Part shown: positions 1-7,514 of the stretch, piece by piece
Layout: every line of letters begins with the position of its first letter
How positions within the stretch are numbered: the stretch's first letter is position 1
Assembly (NCBI GenBank): GCA_964433675.1
Contig: CAYSSJ010000005.1
Coordinates: 79,586-143,585, forward strand
Origin: CAYSSJ01 sp964433675
GTDB taxonomy: Bacteria; Cloacimonadota; Cloacimonadia; Cloacimonadales; TCS61
DNA: 64,000 nt
Direction: 5' to 3'
Made by a program: the position numbers and the translations under genes
Notes under the pieces: generated by a model
What the model saw: the letters and a program-made list of their open reading frames with translations, nothing else
Told to the model about the DNA's origin: nothing
Database searches by the model: none

Positions 1-237
1 AAAGTCTACGACAAAAGTTCCTATGATCGTATGTGCCAAACCGGTCGGTCTGCCTACCATCGCTCGGGAGGGTGAGCCCAATTCCTGAGTGAAAAGATCG
101 ATATTGATAGCTCCTATACCTCTTACGATAACATAAGCAAGGATTATGATCAGTGGTGTTATCACTAATATCGTGTTCAAAATTATGAAAACTTTCATAA
201 TATTTTCGCGCATATATCTTTGTTTCAAGCTTTTCAT
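1..237 (-). CDS. pstA: Phosphate ABC transporter permease PstA, N-terminal part (cut by window edge)
   Basis: Inner-membrane permease subunit that pairs with PstC in the high-affinity phosphate importer PstSCAB. Only the first 79 codons are in the window; the gene runs off the left edge. Translation from the ATG at 237 gives a short basic cytoplasmic start (MKSLKQRYMREN), one clear membrane segment at about residues 17-40, and then a periplasmic stretch containing GLAHTIIGT, as in PstA proteins. The start overlaps the pstC stop as ATGA, so the two are probably translationally coupled. The call rests on position after pstC and this N-terminal pattern. Confidence 0.85.
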   Translation of the reverse strand, partial: MKSLKQRYMRENIMKVFIILNTILVITPLIIILAYVIVRGIGAINIDLFTQELGSPSRAMVGRPTGLAHTIIGTFVVDF

Positions 238-1229
238 ACTGTCCTCGCTCCTGTGATCGAAAATCTTCTTTGGATATAAGCAGCTACCAGATTGACTACC
301 AGAGAGATGATGAACAGATAGAAACCGACAGCTATCAGACTGGAAAGATGAAGATTCTCTACTGCTTCTCTAAACTCATTTACAATGACAGAAGGCATAG
401 TCGAAGCTGGTCCTAATATAGTGAATGGCAAAGTGTTTTTATTTCCAATCAGCATAGCTACAGCCATAGTTTCTCCGATAGCTCTTCCGAAAGAGAGCAT
501 CACCCCTGCCAATATACCTCCTCTAGCATATGGTATCACAGCCATTTTTACCACCTCCCATTTGGTCGCTCCAAGCGCGTAGGCAGCCTCTCGTTGCTCT
601 TTGGGAACTTTGTGAAAAGCATCTACTGTTAGCGCTGTAGTGTATGGAATTATCATAATAGCTAAGATTAATGTGGCTGTTGCCATTCCGTAACCGATCG
701 GATTTCCCAATATAGGCAGTAAAGATGGAAAATTATCCATAGACCACATGTAAATATTGGTATAAAAAGTATCCCTCATCCATGGTGCAAATACAAAAAT
801 CCCCCACAAACCGATAATTACAGACGGCACAGCTGCTATCAGATTGATAAGATTATCTGTAATATGTGCTAACCATCGGGGCGAGTATTCTGCAGTAAAG
901 ATTGCCACTGCAATAGCAGGAACAAAAGAAATAGCCAAAGAAGCGACACTTGTGATTAATGTCCCCACTATAAAAGGGAATGCGCCGAATTCTATCTTTA
1001 TAGCCGGATCCCAGACTTTATTGATTAAAAAACCGAAAAAACCGAACTTATTGATCGCAGGAGCACCATCACTATAGAGAACTATTGCCATCAGAACTGT
1101 ACACAATATCACAGTTATCCCAAGTGCAAAGATGAATAGTGAAAAAATCCGATCTCCCAACCATCTATAGATAAGGGGGCGTTGCTTTTTTAAGAGCGAT
1201 GTAATCTCTTTGTTGTTATCGTGTTGCAC
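234..1229 (-). CDS. pstC: Phosphate ABC transporter permease PstC
   Basis: Inner-membrane permease of the PstSCAB phosphate importer. The 331-residue protein has a cytoplasmic N-terminus, a first membrane segment at about residues 28-52, a periplasmic loop and a block of further membrane helices. The conserved cytoplasmic loop that contacts the PstB ATPase is visible near residue 215 (EAAYALGATKWEVVK). Length matches the family (about 300-330). It lies 100 bp after pstS, separated by a hairpin that may lower its expression relative to the binding protein, and overlaps pstA by four bases. No pstB or phoU is visible; they probably lie beyond the left edge. Confidence 0.95.
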   Translation of the reverse strand: MQHDNNKEITSLLKKQRPLIYRWLGDRIFSLFIFALGITVILCTVLMAIVLYSDGAPAINKFGFFGFLINKVWDPAIKIEFGAFPFIVGTLITSVASLAISFVPAIAVAIFTAEYSPRWLAHITDNLINLIAAVPSVIIGLWGIFVFAPWMRDTFYTNIYMWSMDNFPSLLPILGNPIGYGMATATLILAIMIIPYTTALTVDAFHKVPKEQREAAYALGATKWEVVKMAVIPYARGGILAGVMLSFGRAIGETMAVAMLIGNKNTLPFTILGPASTMPSVIVNEFREAVENLHLSSLIAVGFYLFIISLVVNLVAAYIQRRFSITGARTV

Positions 1230-1256
1230 TATGTTACCTCCATTTCTCCGAAAAGA

Positions 1257-1288
1257 ATGCCGACTTCTGATCTGGAGAAAATCGGCAT
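1257..1288 (-). terminator. Hairpin between pstS and pstC, possible attenuator
   Basis: On the minus strand the stem ATGCCGA...TCGGCAT (7 bp) is extended inside by TTCT...AGAA. It is followed by TCTTTTC, a weak T-tract. It sits just after the pstS stop and before pstC. Partial termination here would give more PstS than permease, as is common for binding-protein operons. That role is inferred; the structure is seen. Confidence 0.5.
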
Positions 1289-1329
1289 CCTATTTTTGTT
1301 AAACATAGATTATCATTCTATTTACAGAT

Positions 1330-2421
1330 TTATTTTTCGAGGATATTCTTGCCAATCGGTTCACCATGCCATTTCATCTGGCGGATCATTGCATAATTTC
1401 TCTCTACCGCAGCAGAGGGTAATTTGGCATAACCGAGTTGTTGGGAGAGATTTTGACCGTTTGTCATTGTCCAAACGATGAATTTTATCAATTCTTCAGC
1501 TTCTTGCTTTGAACTAATCGCCTTGTTTTGTTCCATATTTTCATAGCATAGCATCCAAGCAAAACCGGCTATCGGATAACCGATCGGATTAGGAGTATTT
1601 GTGAAGAGAATTCTGGTATCATCCGGAAGCTCAATATTAGCAGCAGCAGAAGTAGCATCGAAAGATGGTGGGATCACATTTTCAGAGATGTTTAGCATAT
1701 AACCGTAGCTCAGATCATTCAAAAGAGCATAAGCAAAACTGTTGTATCCGATGGCGCCAGGTGTGTTCATTACAATGCCGGCTACACCTTCGTTACCATT
1801 TGCACCAATACCCGTTGGCCAATTTACACTTGTGGCATAACCAATATCATTTTCCCATTCTTTCGAAACTTTAGTAAGATAGCTTGTAAACAAATTGGTA
1901 GTGCCTGAACCATCCGATCGATGAACCACTTGGATCGGAAGATGGGGTAAATTCTTGTCTGGATTGAGATTTCTAATCCTTCTGTCGTTCCAGTGGGTAA
2001 TCTTACCCAAGAAGATATCCGCAAGCACCTCTCCATTGAAGATCAAACCCTTGTCTATACCGGGGATATTGTAGGTCACTACCACATCCGCTAAAGTGAT
2101 AGGCATATTAAATGCTTTGCCACCAGTATTCTGTTCGATTCCTCTAATGATCTTATCAGAAAGAAAAGCCTCGGACATCCCGAACATAATAGTCTGCTCT
2201 CCGAATTGACGAATACCGCCTCCTGAGCCAATAGACTGGTAATTTACAGTAACTTTTCCCTCAGTGAGATCGCGATACTCATCTGCCATCGCGGTTATCA
2301 ATGGTGCCGGGAAAGACGCCCCTGCTCCTAATAACTCCACTCTGCGCTGGGCATATAACAATGGGGTGGAAAACATAACTAAAATTAGCAGAGCTAAAAC
2401 TAATTTGCTGAATAATCTCAT
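1330..2421 (-). CDS. pstS: Periplasmic phosphate-binding protein PstS
   Basis: Captures phosphate in the periplasm and delivers it to PstC/PstA. The 363-residue protein has a signal peptide (about residues 1-24, ending near LLYAQ) and the family signatures GAGASFPAPL near residue 32, SIGSGGGI near 63 and HRSDGSGTT near 167; the last two line the phosphate site. No lipobox Cys is seen, so it should be a soluble periplasmic protein. It is the first pst gene after an apparent Pho box and TATGAT -10 element, and is followed by a hairpin and then pstC. Identification is secure. Confidence 0.96.
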   Translation of the reverse strand: MRLFSKLVLALLILVMFSTPLLYAQRRVELLGAGASFPAPLITAMADEYRDLTEGKVTVNYQSIGSGGGIRQFGEQTIMFGMSEAFLSDKIIRGIEQNTGGKAFNMPITLADVVVTYNIPGIDKGLIFNGEVLADIFLGKITHWNDRRIRNLNPDKNLPHLPIQVVHRSDGSGTTNLFTSYLTKVSKEWENDIGYATSVNWPTGIGANGNEGVAGIVMNTPGAIGYNSFAYALLNDLSYGYMLNISENVIPPSFDATSAAANIELPDDTRILFTNTPNPIGYPIAGFAWMLCYENMEQNKAISSKQEAEELIKFIVWTMTNGQNLSQQLGYAKLPSAAVERNYAMIRQMKWHGEPIGKNILEK

Positions 2422-2473
2422 CTCTTAAATCTCCTTTATCATTTTTTTTGGGAACTTTCTGTTCCTCACTTGT

Positions 2474-2532
2474 ATCATACCAGTGGTCTGTTAAACAATA
2501 ATAAAGGAAATGTTAAGCTTGAGTTAAGATGT
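2474..2532 (-). promoter_or_regulatory. Pho box and -10 element of pstS
   Basis: Read on the plus strand, units starting at 2489, 2500, 2511 and 2522 are TGTTAAAC, AATAAAGG, TGTTAAGC and AGTTAAGA: four direct repeats with exact 11-bp spacing, three of them strong. On the coding strand this resembles the TTAACA-type boxes bound by PhoB/PhoP regulators. A TATGAT -10 hexamer lies at 2474-2479, nine bases from the nearest repeat and where a PhoB-activated promoter would place it; there is no good -35. PhoB/PhoR genes lie next door. Confidence 0.75.
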
Positions 2533-2557
2533 GAGTAAAATCAAATAAATCTGCTAA

Positions 2558-3040
2558 TTAGCTGATTAGGATATCCATTATTTTTAGTCTGCGCAATGCT
2601 TTTTCTTTGGTTTGTCTGGCTCTCTCTCTGGTAATGTTTAGCTTTTGTGCGATCTCATTCAGAGTTAGCTGTTCTTGATATAGCATGAGGATGACCTTTT
2701 TTTCTATCTCGGGCATGTCTTTAAGCAATGATGAGTCTATATCTGCATTTTTTGTGGTAGTGTCAGTCTTTTCCGAAACAGTATTACTATCCAGTTGCAT
2801 AGCATCCAGCGAGTGTTTCTTCTCATTTGCGATGGCATTGAGCATGCGCTTTTTTATCCAATATACCGCATAAGTGGAAAATTTTACATTTTTAGCAGAA
2901 TCAAAGTGCGCTTTGGCTTCCAAAATTCCTATCATTCCTTCCTGAACCAAATCTTCAAATGGCACACCACTATGTTTGTATTTATGAGCTAATTTGTGTA
3001 TCAGTGCTTTATGAGATTCGATCAATTGATTATCATTCAT
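2558..3040 (-). CDS. Small sigma-70 family factor encoded in the pho cluster
   Basis: A 160-residue alternative sigma factor with region 2 at about residues 10-85 (FEDLVQEGMIGILEA and VKFSTYAVYWIKKRM, the core-binding and -10-recognition helices) and region 4 at about 105-158 (LTLNEIAQKLNITRERARQ, the -35-recognition helix-turn-helix). Regions 1.1 and 3 are absent. Its ATG overlaps the phoR stop as ATGA, so it is translationally coupled to phoB-phoR, and it ends about 25 bp before the Pho box of pstS. I infer a link to phosphate starvation; the promoters it recognises are unknown. Sigma factors are not a usual part of pho operons. Confidence 0.85.
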   Translation of the reverse strand: MNDNQLIESHKALIHKLAHKYKHSGVPFEDLVQEGMIGILEAKAHFDSAKNVKFSTYAVYWIKKRMLNAIANEKKHSLDAMQLDSNTVSEKTDTTTKNADIDSSLLKDMPEIEKKVILMLYQEQLTLNEIAQKLNITRERARQTKEKALRRLKIMDILIS

Positions 3041-4650
3041 AGATTCATCGGGAATTTGATATGAAATTTTGTCCCTTCTTCGGGTTCACTATTTACAGAG
3101 ATCGTGCCTTTGTGCAGATAGACAATATGTTTTACGATCGCCAATCCCAAGCCTGTGCTGCTCATCCTACGGGAACGGGATTTATCCACAACATAGAACC
3201 TTTCGAATATTCTGGCAAGATGCTGCTTTGCTATGCCTATCCCGGAATCTGATACTACGATATGGATCATCCTGTCCAGTTTAGTGATAGAGATGCTAAT
3301 CTCACCTTCTTCAGTGTATTTGATGGCATTATCGATCAGATTGATAAAAACCTGCTCGATTTTGAACCTATCCAAGCTAATCTTTGGGATGTCTTCCTCG
3401 AGATCGACCGCTATCTTCAATCCTTTCTTCTTGATATCATCATCGAAGATTGAAATAATATTGGAAACTAATTTTGCCAGATCCAATTCTTCTAACTCCA
3501 ATTCATGGCTATGTTCCAACTTGGATAGGGTAAGCAGATCCTGCACTATGCGGATCAATCTTTCGGTGTTACGTTTTATCACTTCGAGATAAGTTTGGCT
3601 TTCTGCAGGGAGCTCTTCTTCCATTGTCTCCAAAAATCCTTTGATAGCAGTAAGTGGTGTGCGCAACTCATGTGAAATATTCAACACAAAATCTTTCTTG
3701 ATAATAGCCAGCTTTCTCAGTTCGGTGATATCCTGAAGTATAAATACGATCTCACCAGTCAATCGAATCTGAGAGGCACTACAGATATATATTTTACTAT
3801 GAGCCTCCAATTCTTTGATCTGATTTTGCGGATTTTGATGTAGTTTGTCAACGAATTCGTATAGATTGGGAATACGGATAATATTCCAAAAATACAGACC
3901 TACGACCTTCTGATATCCAACCAACTCTCTGAAACTCTGGTTGGAATAGCTGATAATACCTTTGCTATCTTGGATCCAAACCGGCTCTTGGATAGATTCT
4001 ATTATGGCATTGAAACCTTCGATTTGCTCGGAAAGCTCTGTCTCATATCTGTTTAACTGCTCTGCTATAGCGTTAAAATCATCCGCGAAAGGTTGATATG
4101 TCTTTCCTTTTAAACTTAGATAGTTTAGACTTTCGCCGCTGGCGAGTGATGCTATGACATTTCTAATCGTGTTGAATGGAGTAAATAATTTTCGCAGAAC
4201 AATGAATAGTATTGCAACGAGTAACATGAAAAGTAAAAGATATGGGATGAGTATATCAGAGAGATTATACCACGAGAATATATCTTCTGTTTGGATGTTG
4301 ATAGCAAAAGTTAGCTCGCTATCGTTAATTTCGACAGGGTAAGATGCAAAAGAACTGTCTATTTCATCAAAATTATCCGAGCTTGCAGTAACAAAATCTC
4401 CATCTATGAGTAAGGCTATTTTATATCCGGTTTCCTTACCTATATCGGTAAGCAGCTTATCTATCATGATAAAATCGTTGTCTCGAATATATTGATCCAT
4501 CTGCGTTAAAATCATCTTAGTAGCAAAATTTGCATTGGCTAGTTTTCCATCCTGCCGAATTTCGTTGACTGATGTAAGATAGAGTAATACAAAAATGATA
4601 GTAATCAAAACGATGAAAGCGATAATTAGATGGTAAAATTTTCTGATCAT
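3037..4650 (-). CDS. phoR: PhoR-type sensor histidine kinase
   Basis: Membrane sensor kinase of the phosphate two-component system. The 537 residues hold membrane segment 1 (about 7-27), a periplasmic region of about 100 residues, membrane segment 2 (about 134-155), a HAMP-like linker, a PAS domain (about 215-310), a HisKA dimerisation domain with the phospho-acceptor His327 in ISHELRTPLTAIKG, and a HATPase domain with N-box NLIDNAIKY and G-boxes DSGIGIA and TGLGLAIV. The periplasmic domain is larger than in E. coli PhoR. It overlaps phoB upstream and the sigma factor downstream by ATGA. The PhoR name rests on domain order and pst context. Confidence 0.88.
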   Translation of the reverse strand: MIRKFYHLIIAFIVLITIIFVLLYLTSVNEIRQDGKLANANFATKMILTQMDQYIRDNDFIMIDKLLTDIGKETGYKIALLIDGDFVTASSDNFDEIDSSFASYPVEINDSELTFAINIQTEDIFSWYNLSDILIPYLLLFMLLVAILFIVLRKLFTPFNTIRNVIASLASGESLNYLSLKGKTYQPFADDFNAIAEQLNRYETELSEQIEGFNAIIESIQEPVWIQDSKGIISYSNQSFRELVGYQKVVGLYFWNIIRIPNLYEFVDKLHQNPQNQIKELEAHSKIYICSASQIRLTGEIVFILQDITELRKLAIIKKDFVLNISHELRTPLTAIKGFLETMEEELPAESQTYLEVIKRNTERLIRIVQDLLTLSKLEHSHELELEELDLAKLVSNIISIFDDDIKKKGLKIAVDLEEDIPKISLDRFKIEQVFINLIDNAIKYTEEGEISISITKLDRMIHIVVSDSGIGIAKQHLARIFERFYVVDKSRSRRMSSTGLGLAIVKHIVYLHKGTISVNSEPEEGTKFHIKFPMNL

Positions 4651-5342
4651 GATATTTCAGCTTCTAATTTGTAACCCATACTACGTATATTTTTTATGAA
4701 TTTACCGGCTTCGCCCAGTTTATCCCTCAGATTTTTGATATGAACATCGATAGTTCTGTCCACCACTATCTTTTCGTTGCCCCAAAGATGATCTAAAATC
4801 TGATTTCTTGAATATACCCACCCTTCGCGAGATGCTAATAATGTCAGTATCTTAAACTCGGTTGAAGTAAGCGGAACTGCAATGCCGTTCACGGTAACTT
4901 CAAATTTATCTTTATTGATAATGAGGATTTCGCCGACTTTGATTATCGCGCCGGAATCCGTTGTACTATCCGGATTTCTCCTCATGACCGCTTTTACCCG
5001 TGCTACTAACTCGCGCGGCGAGAATGGTTTGACAACATAATCATCAGCACCGAATTCAAGTCCCAAAATCCTATCTGTCTCCTCCCCTTTGGCAGTTAAC
5101 ATTATGATGGGGATATGGGCATAATCGGAGGATGAACGGAGCTGTTTGCATACATCAAATCCATCAGCATCGGGCAGCATCAAATCGAGGATTATCAACT
5201 GGGGGATATTGCTATGCAAAAATTTGAAAAGTTGGGTGGCATCTTCGAATGCTTCGGTATCAAAACCGTTTTTACGCAGATTTATATCTACCAGATCTCT
5301 TATATCAGCTTCGTCATCTACTATGACTATCAATTTTTTCAT
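4647..5342 (-). CDS. phoB: PhoB-type response regulator
   Basis: OmpR/PhoB family response regulator that should bind the Pho box at pstS. It has a receiver domain with acidic pocket DDE near residue 10, the phospho-acceptor Asp in ILDLMLP (about residue 53) and the conserved Lys in VVKPFSP, followed by a C-terminal winged helix (residues about 135-231). I chose the ATG at 5342 because AAGGG lies six bases ahead of it; a GTG two codons upstream is part of that ribosome-binding site. It follows holB by about 50 bp with no terminator seen, so it may also receive readthrough from the gltX operon. Confidence 0.9.
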   Translation of the reverse strand: MKKLIVIVDDEADIRDLVDINLRKNGFDTEAFEDATQLFKFLHSNIPQLIILDLMLPDADGFDVCKQLRSSSDYAHIPIIMLTAKGEETDRILGLEFGADDYVVKPFSPRELVARVKAVMRRNPDSTTDSGAIIKVGEILIINKDKFEVTVNGIAVPLTSTEFKILTLLASREGWVYSRNQILDHLWGNEKIVVDRTIDVHIKNLRDKLGEAGKFIKNIRSMGYKLEAEIS

Positions 5343-5394
5343 ATTCACCCTTTTATAACCGCTTATCTATTAGCCCGCTGACTTTGCATAAACC

Positions 5395-6522
5395 CTACAT
5401 TCTTCTAACCATACGGTAGAGATAGTTTCCCAGAGTGATGTAAAGATTGATAATGGTAAGATAGGGATTCAGATTGAAAGCTTCGAATTTTCTTTGAGTA
5501 GATTCCAGATAGTCCAAGATCTCTACTACCTCATTATCGATTTGAGGATTGATCTTTACAATCTGGCTTAACAGCTCGATTTTGTCCACATTGACGATCT
5601 CGGAAGGGTAGTTTTGGTAATATGCTGCGTCGCAAAACCAGATGATTAGATGCGAGATTAGTTCATACAAGAGTGAGTTTTGTTTACCTTTTTTAAATTG
5701 GATAGCCAGATCCATGAATTTAGTGTCATTCCGGTTTATCAGAAGCTGCAAGAAATCTATAGTCAGCTCCCGCGAGGCAATGCCACCGATCTGACTCAAT
5801 CTGATCGCGCGTTCCATGTTGCCGTTCGCAATACGAGCGCATAGTTTTGCATGTTGCTCTTCTACCAGATGAGAAGTTATCAGTTCGGATTCTATCACAT
5901 GTCTGGATAGCGGTAAGAATTGGACTTTTTGACATCTCGAAACGATAGTGGGAAGCAGGGCATCCATCCTATCGGTAGTCAGGATGATAACAGAATCGAC
6001 CGGCGGCTCCTCCAGAGTTTTTAGAAATGCATTGGCAGCTTGTTGATTCATCTCGTCTGCATCTTCTATGATGTAGATTTTTTTCTCAGCTTCATTGGGA
6101 GAGAGGTAGATATTGTGTTCCAACATACGAATACTATCGATGCGAATTTCGGTATTTTTGGAAAAGAAAAACTCCTTCCAAGGAGTATCCCGCTTATTAT
6201 TGAGGTAGCTTTTGTATTCATCTATCACTTTGGTTTCTTTGATCTCGCCTTCTATGGTCATCTTAAGATTGGGAGTAGGGAATATGTAGGTAAGATCAGG
6301 ATGAGATAGATTGAGGAATTTGCGACAGGAATTGCATGCCCGACACGGGCGTTTCTCTTTTTCGGAAGTGCAATTTAGCGCCATACCGAAATATAAAGCT
6401 GCGGTAAACTTCCCAGTTCCCGAAGGACCATAAAAGAGATAGCTATTGCCTATTTTGTCATGCTCCAAGGCATGTTCCAAAATCCCGACCGCTCGCTTTT
6501 GTCCCTTAATTTTTCTTATCAT
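5395..6522 (-). CDS. holB: DNA polymerase III delta-prime subunit
   Basis: AAA+ subunit of the clamp loader that places the sliding clamp on primed DNA. The 375-residue protein has an intact Walker A-type loop GPSGTGKF (about 33-40), a zinc-binding cysteine cluster (CRACNSC, about 60-67), the Walker B-like segment IIEDADEMN and the DnaX/HolB hallmark TLEEPP, with sensor motif SRCQ. Length fits delta-prime rather than the longer DnaX. It overlaps the upstream GNAT gene by 17 bases and precedes phoB. Some delta-prime proteins have lost Walker A; this one has kept it. Confidence 0.9.
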   Translation of the reverse strand: MIRKIKGQKRAVGILEHALEHDKIGNSYLFYGPSGTGKFTAALYFGMALNCTSEKEKRPCRACNSCRKFLNLSHPDLTYIFPTPNLKMTIEGEIKETKVIDEYKSYLNNKRDTPWKEFFFSKNTEIRIDSIRMLEHNIYLSPNEAEKKIYIIEDADEMNQQAANAFLKTLEEPPVDSVIILTTDRMDALLPTIVSRCQKVQFLPLSRHVIESELITSHLVEEQHAKLCARIANGNMERAIRLSQIGGIASRELTIDFLQLLINRNDTKFMDLAIQFKKGKQNSLLYELISHLIIWFCDAAYYQNYPSEIVNVDKIELLSQIVKINPQIDNEVVEILDYLESTQRKFEAFNLNPYLTIINLYITLGNYLYRMVRRM

Positions 6523-7090
6523 TATCCTGATTTACTATCTTGTTTATATACACACTTTCATATTCGGAAGCCAGAATATCCATATAGACAAAATCGTGCT
6601 TTTCACCACCGATGAATATAGCTTCTCGCCTTCGCCCGATCTCTTTGAATCCTGCATTCAGATAGGATTTTATCGCGCGTTTGTTGAAATCAAATACAGA
6701 GAGCATGATGTTGTGTAGATTGAGAATATTAAATCCATAATCAATCAGTAATTTAGTGGCTTCACAGCCGAATCCACGGTTCCAATGTGTTCTGTTTCCG
6801 ATAAATATGCCCAATTCGGCAGTTTGATGAATATGGTCTATATTAAAAAGGCTGCAGTTCCCGATCAATTTCTCACTGAACAGATCTACGATGGCGAACA
6901 TTTTTTCACCTCTATCGACCATCTGTTTCAGGATCTCTTCTTCTTTCTCCAGGCTTATTACCTGTTGTGATAGAGTAAGAAAACGGGAGAGATTCAGATC
7001 ATTGAGCCATTCTGTGTAGCGGGGAGCATCTTTGGAATTAATAGGCGAAAGATAGCAGCTCTCACCGACGATTTTTTTGAAATAGCGCAT
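6506..7090 (-). CDS. GNAT family N-acetyltransferase (RimJ/RimL-like)
   Basis: A 194-residue acetyl-CoA-dependent acetyltransferase. The RimJ/RimL fold is suggested by LSPINSKDAPRYTEWLND at the start, the AELGIFIG strand, the acetyl-CoA-binding turn NRGFGCEATKLLIDYGF (about residues 120-136) and the C-terminal NKRAIKSYLNAGFKEIGR. Members acetylate ribosomal-protein N-termini or small molecules such as polyamines; the substrate here cannot be told from sequence. It lies between the FMN-binding lipoprotein gene (5 bp upstream) and holB (17-bp overlap), so it is part of the gltX-holB transcription unit. Confidence 0.85.
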   Translation of the reverse strand: MRYFKKIVGESCYLSPINSKDAPRYTEWLNDLNLSRFLTLSQQVISLEKEEEILKQMVDRGEKMFAIVDLFSEKLIGNCSLFNIDHIHQTAELGIFIGNRTHWNRGFGCEATKLLIDYGFNILNLHNIMLSVFDFNKRAIKSYLNAGFKEIGRRREAIFIGGEKHDFVYMDILASEYESVYINKIVNQDNDKKN

Positions 7091-7095
7091 CTTAT

Positions 7096-7509
7096 TTACC
7101 TCCTCTTGGGTTTATATGGTTCTTGATTTACCAATGCTCTTTCTATAGCTTTTAAGATGATCTTCGAGCTAGAAGTAGCACCGCTGATATACTCGACATC
7201 CAAAGATTGCGCTTGCACTACATTTTCGCTGATGATTTCCGCCTCTGCACCTCTGCCATGCTGATGTTCGATGAGCTCTATCTCCTCTATTTTACCACTT
7301 TTTACCGTTACCGCTACCAAGGCACTGACCAATCCGGCATCGGCAAAACCGCTATAAGTCCCGTCCGGAATTGTGGTAATATCTACATCTTCGATCTCAA
7401 GCTCTCTGATTACATTGCGATACTCTCTCAGTTCACTACAGCGGGTACAGGCAGATAGCAGAGATAAGGCAACTATCGAGATCAAAAGAAACAAAGCGAT
7501 AATTCTCAT
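7096..7509 (-). CDS. FMN-binding domain lipoprotein
   Basis: A 137-residue envelope protein with a lipoprotein signal (lipobox LLSAC, Cys about residue 21) followed by a single FMN-binding domain. The motif SGATSS near residue 108 matches the site where ApbE-type transferases attach FMN covalently in NqrC/RnfG-like domains; the acceptor here would be Ser. Members serve extracytosolic electron transfer, but no redox partner is encoded nearby. It sits five bases after glnS in a translation and replication operon, which gives no functional hint. Function beyond flavin binding is unknown. Confidence 0.82.
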   Translation of the reverse strand: MRIIALFLLISIVALSLLSACTRCSELREYRNVIRELEIEDVDITTIPDGTYSGFADAGLVSALVAVTVKSGKIEEIELIEHQHGRGAEAEIISENVVQAQSLDVEYISGATSSSKIILKAIERALVNQEPYKPKRR

Positions 7510-7514
7510 AAGAT

